Of a DNA stretch of 64,000 nt, positions 61,540 through 64,000 are shown in pieces. Numbering within the stretch: the first letter of the stretch is position 1; each line of letters starts with the position of its first letter. Under the pieces are notes generated by a model. It ran no database searches and had not been told where the DNA came from. It saw nothing but the letters and a program-made list of their open reading frames with translations. This DNA is from Glandiceps talaboti (lineage: Eukaryota > Hemichordata > Enteropneusta > Spengelidae), in assembly GCF_964340395.1 (NCBI RefSeq), contig NC_135549.1, forward strand, positions 992,501-1,056,500, read 5' to 3'. Both the position numbers and the translations under genes were made by a program.

Positions 61540-62345
61540 GTCTTTAGATACAAAACCTCATAATTTATTGACCAATTTGCTATTTGACCTTGAACATGGA
61601 GGTCAAAATCAAAGGTCAAGGTATAAAAAAAGAAATCTGACCTTTGGGTATAGGCATTTAAATGGAGTCTTTGAGTTAACAATAGAAACTTCTTGAGTTA
61701 ACATAGAAAAATTTCAGTCATTTCACTTTGAACATGTTTGTCAAGGTCAAAGGTCATTATCTCATTAGAAAGCTCATCATTGATGTAAGGGTAAACACTT
61801 GAATGTATCAAACCATTGGAGATAACAGGTGAACTGAGCTTTTCTATAACAAATATCACTGCCATTTTGCTATACAGGTCAGGGTCGTGAAATTAAGTGA
61901 CTTGCGTATGCCTCACATAGTTAAACACAAGTCATGATGAAAATATCATTACTTGAATATTTGATTAAAAAAGCTATGAAGATAACCCAAATCTGGCTAT
62001 CTGACCTTGATGAAAACTTTCAAGCTCAATGGCCAAGGTCTTAAAAGAAAGCTCACATTTGATAATATGGGATTATAGGCACTTAAATGGCATCACTACA
62101 TATTGCACCTCCAAGGTTATGATGCATATTATGAAATTTAACAACAAATATGGCCACCATTTGGCCATATTTGATTTAGTCGCAAAACAGTGACATGCAT
62201 TTGTTTCATATAGCATATAACCTTTGTGCCAGGTTTGGTTGAAATTGGTTGGTGCATGCCAGAGATATGAGGATGAATGCATTTACAAAAAATATGGCCA
62301 CTGTTCAGCCATATTTAATTTGGTTGCAATACAAAGGGACATGCA
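61540..62345 (+). repeat. Dispersed AGGTCA-rich repeat, copy 2
   Basis: Repeated modules with TTTGACCTTGAACATGGAGG, AAAGGTCAAGG and a perfect DR1, AGGTCAAAGGTCA (61744-61756). Then GCCACCATTTGGCCATATTT and GCATGCCAGAGATATGAGG, both shared with copy 1. The right end lacks a microsatellite. Confidence 0.65.
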
Positions 62346-62349
62346 TATG

Positions 62350-64000
62350 TCTAACATAACAAAATTTAAGTTTTAATATATGAGAAAAATAGTTTTCTTT
62401 AAATTTCATCTAACATATTCGGTTAAGTCTTAATGAAAAATTAGTCTTTTTCCTAAATATTTGCTGAATACTTTAATCCTTAGTATTCTTTAAACCTTAT
62501 AAATAGTCACATTTTTGGGGGACAGACAGGTATATATTTCATATCATGAATGTTGTATTATTTGGTGAGCATTTTATATCAATTGCATGTTGGAACTTGA
62601 TTACTTTTACTGTAAGTTGGTGAGAGGTCATATGTCATCAGTTTAAAGTAGGGAAGGGCAGTTACTTTTAACTGGGTGGTTTTTCAAAAGTAGAACTTCA
62701 GTATTCTTGATTGTTGTTACTCATGTGCCACTGACCTATACCAACGTGACAAATATTATACTTATATCATGGTGTACCTAATATGGAAATAATTACCTGC
62801 AGTTATGACCCTTTCCCACCCACTCACATTAAATTGATGAACCTCCCCAACCCACCCACTTTAAAGTGAAAACAGCCTCACCCATCAACTTTAAAGTGAT
62901 GACTTTCAACACACGACCTCTCTCCAAAATAAACTACATGTATGTGAAAGGCAGTAATTAAAAAAATTAAGAATTATAAGTGAATCATGTGAATGATTAT
63001 ACTGAGTAAAACATGTTTTTGTTGTTATGACATGAATTTGAATAGTTTGTTATAAAATACATCTCTACATGGCAGGGTATTAATTTACAGTAACTCTGAT
63101 ATCTGGTTATGTGATCTGCCTTTGTTGTGGTGGGTTAGTAGGCTTTGGTTCTGTTTTCTTGTTGTTGTATTTCTTCCATGTCTGTTAACCTGTGCACTTG
63201 TAGTTATCGTGCTCAGTTGCTCTGGTTGAAACATCCTAATCTGTTGTTTTGACGTACTCAGAGCTGTCTGAGTCTGTATATAGACTCCTCCTGTGGTGCT
63301 TTCAACATCTTCAGTGAACATAAACATCCGCTAAGTCCTTTTATGATCTTTCAGAGGATTTCCACTGGAGGAACAGACTCAAAGTGACATGAAAGTGTTA
63401 TTTTTATGCCGATAAAATTGTCTGAATAACTTTTTGTTTGAAACTACAAGAACTAAGTTTGAATGACTGGACATGTGTGAATTGACCTCACTTGACAATT
63501 TAGTGCTGAGTATGCGTGGACTAAACCTATAGTGTAATTACACTTTATGACACATTTTAAACAAATGAATTTTACACACATATCCTGAAAGCTTTACTAC
63601 CGCTTGACTATTAATATTCCATTTGTCTTTGAAGACCTAGCTTTCAACTTGTACTGTTCCCACTGAGCTTTATGATGTCAAGTACATGTAAATGATTCAA
63701 TATGTGATAAACAAAGTCGGTGATGGCCTTGGCAAGTCATCATAATATTAAATGTAATTGACAAATTTTAGGGCCATTAATTGCATTTTAATAGTCTAAG
63801 TTACATGTATATTATAACATATTGACACAGCAAGACTATTTTGAAGAGAGATATTTTTGGCATCCCATGTATGTACTTTCTAGGGACTATTAATTTAGAT
63901 CAGTTATTTCCAATGTTTATACAGACATCATCTACACTGTATAGGCATAACAAATAATTTCCTTCACATTTCTATTTGCCATATTATACCCATGATATAT
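62350..64000. other. Unique sequence, one weak - strand frame
   Basis: AT-rich DNA. A Gln/Thr/Ser-rich - strand frame of 80 codons (63327-63085) opens after GGACTTAG and ends in TAA. The composition could be a disordered protein end, but the acceptor is weak and no relative is recognised. Confidence 0.3.

Overview
This is eukaryotic genomic DNA, most likely from a marine invertebrate (lophotrochozoan or non-vertebrate deuterostome). The basis is AT-rich non-coding sequence, exons bounded by GT/AG splice sites, very frequent TACATGTA-like words, abundant microsatellites, bivalve-type mobile elements and an invertebrate env-bearing retroelement. There is no prokaryotic gene organisation. Species assignment is inference only.

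Coding content is sparse. (1) On the + strand, three exons with compatible splice phases (2918-2999, 12126-12329, 15002-15526) form the 3' part of one gene. Its unrecognised product ends in seven VPGLQ pentapeptides, and a candidate poly(A) signal lies near 16041. (2) Two short phase-compatible + exons (37259-37321, 40203-40261) suggest another unrecognised gene. (3) On the - strand, 42412-42509 and 41017-41169 look like the last exons of a third unrecognised gene. (4) On the - strand, 51756-51919 is the last exon of a SENP8/NEDP1-like deneddylase and carries the Asp-Cys-Gly catalytic motif.

Most of the window is repetitive. Large minisatellites have units of about 41, 34, 36, 84, 22, 42, 37, 25, 38 and 36 bp. 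The 22-bp array carries a 1479-bp higher-order duplication and the 42-bp array a 126-bp one. Two elements at 32.0-33.4 kb and 33.9-35.3 kb have inverted termini, TTA target duplications and subterminal C-tracts, and resemble PIF/Harbinger-type DNA transposons. The first holds a frameshifted protein relic. A degenerate env-like retroelement 3' part occupies 20.3-23.7 kb. At least four copies of a pearl/Helentron-like family are present (16.9, 43.3, 45.4 and 53.9 kb), recognised by tandem ~112-bp cores, a microsatellite, a terminal hairpin and CTAA. One truncated copy sits inside a small hAT-like element at 53752-54125. A tRNA-derived SINE lies at about 56.9-57.1 kb, and AGGTCA-rich dispersed repeats lie at 58.2-58.9 and 61.5-62.3 kb.

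The most unusual object is a 145-bp near-perfect palindrome (7623-7767) within AT repeats. Each half encodes a hammerhead-ribozyme-like core (CUGAUGA, stem II, GAAA, short stem III, GUU), as known from Penelope-like retroelements. It lies inside a larger foldback bounded by ~50-bp inverted arms (7358-8165).
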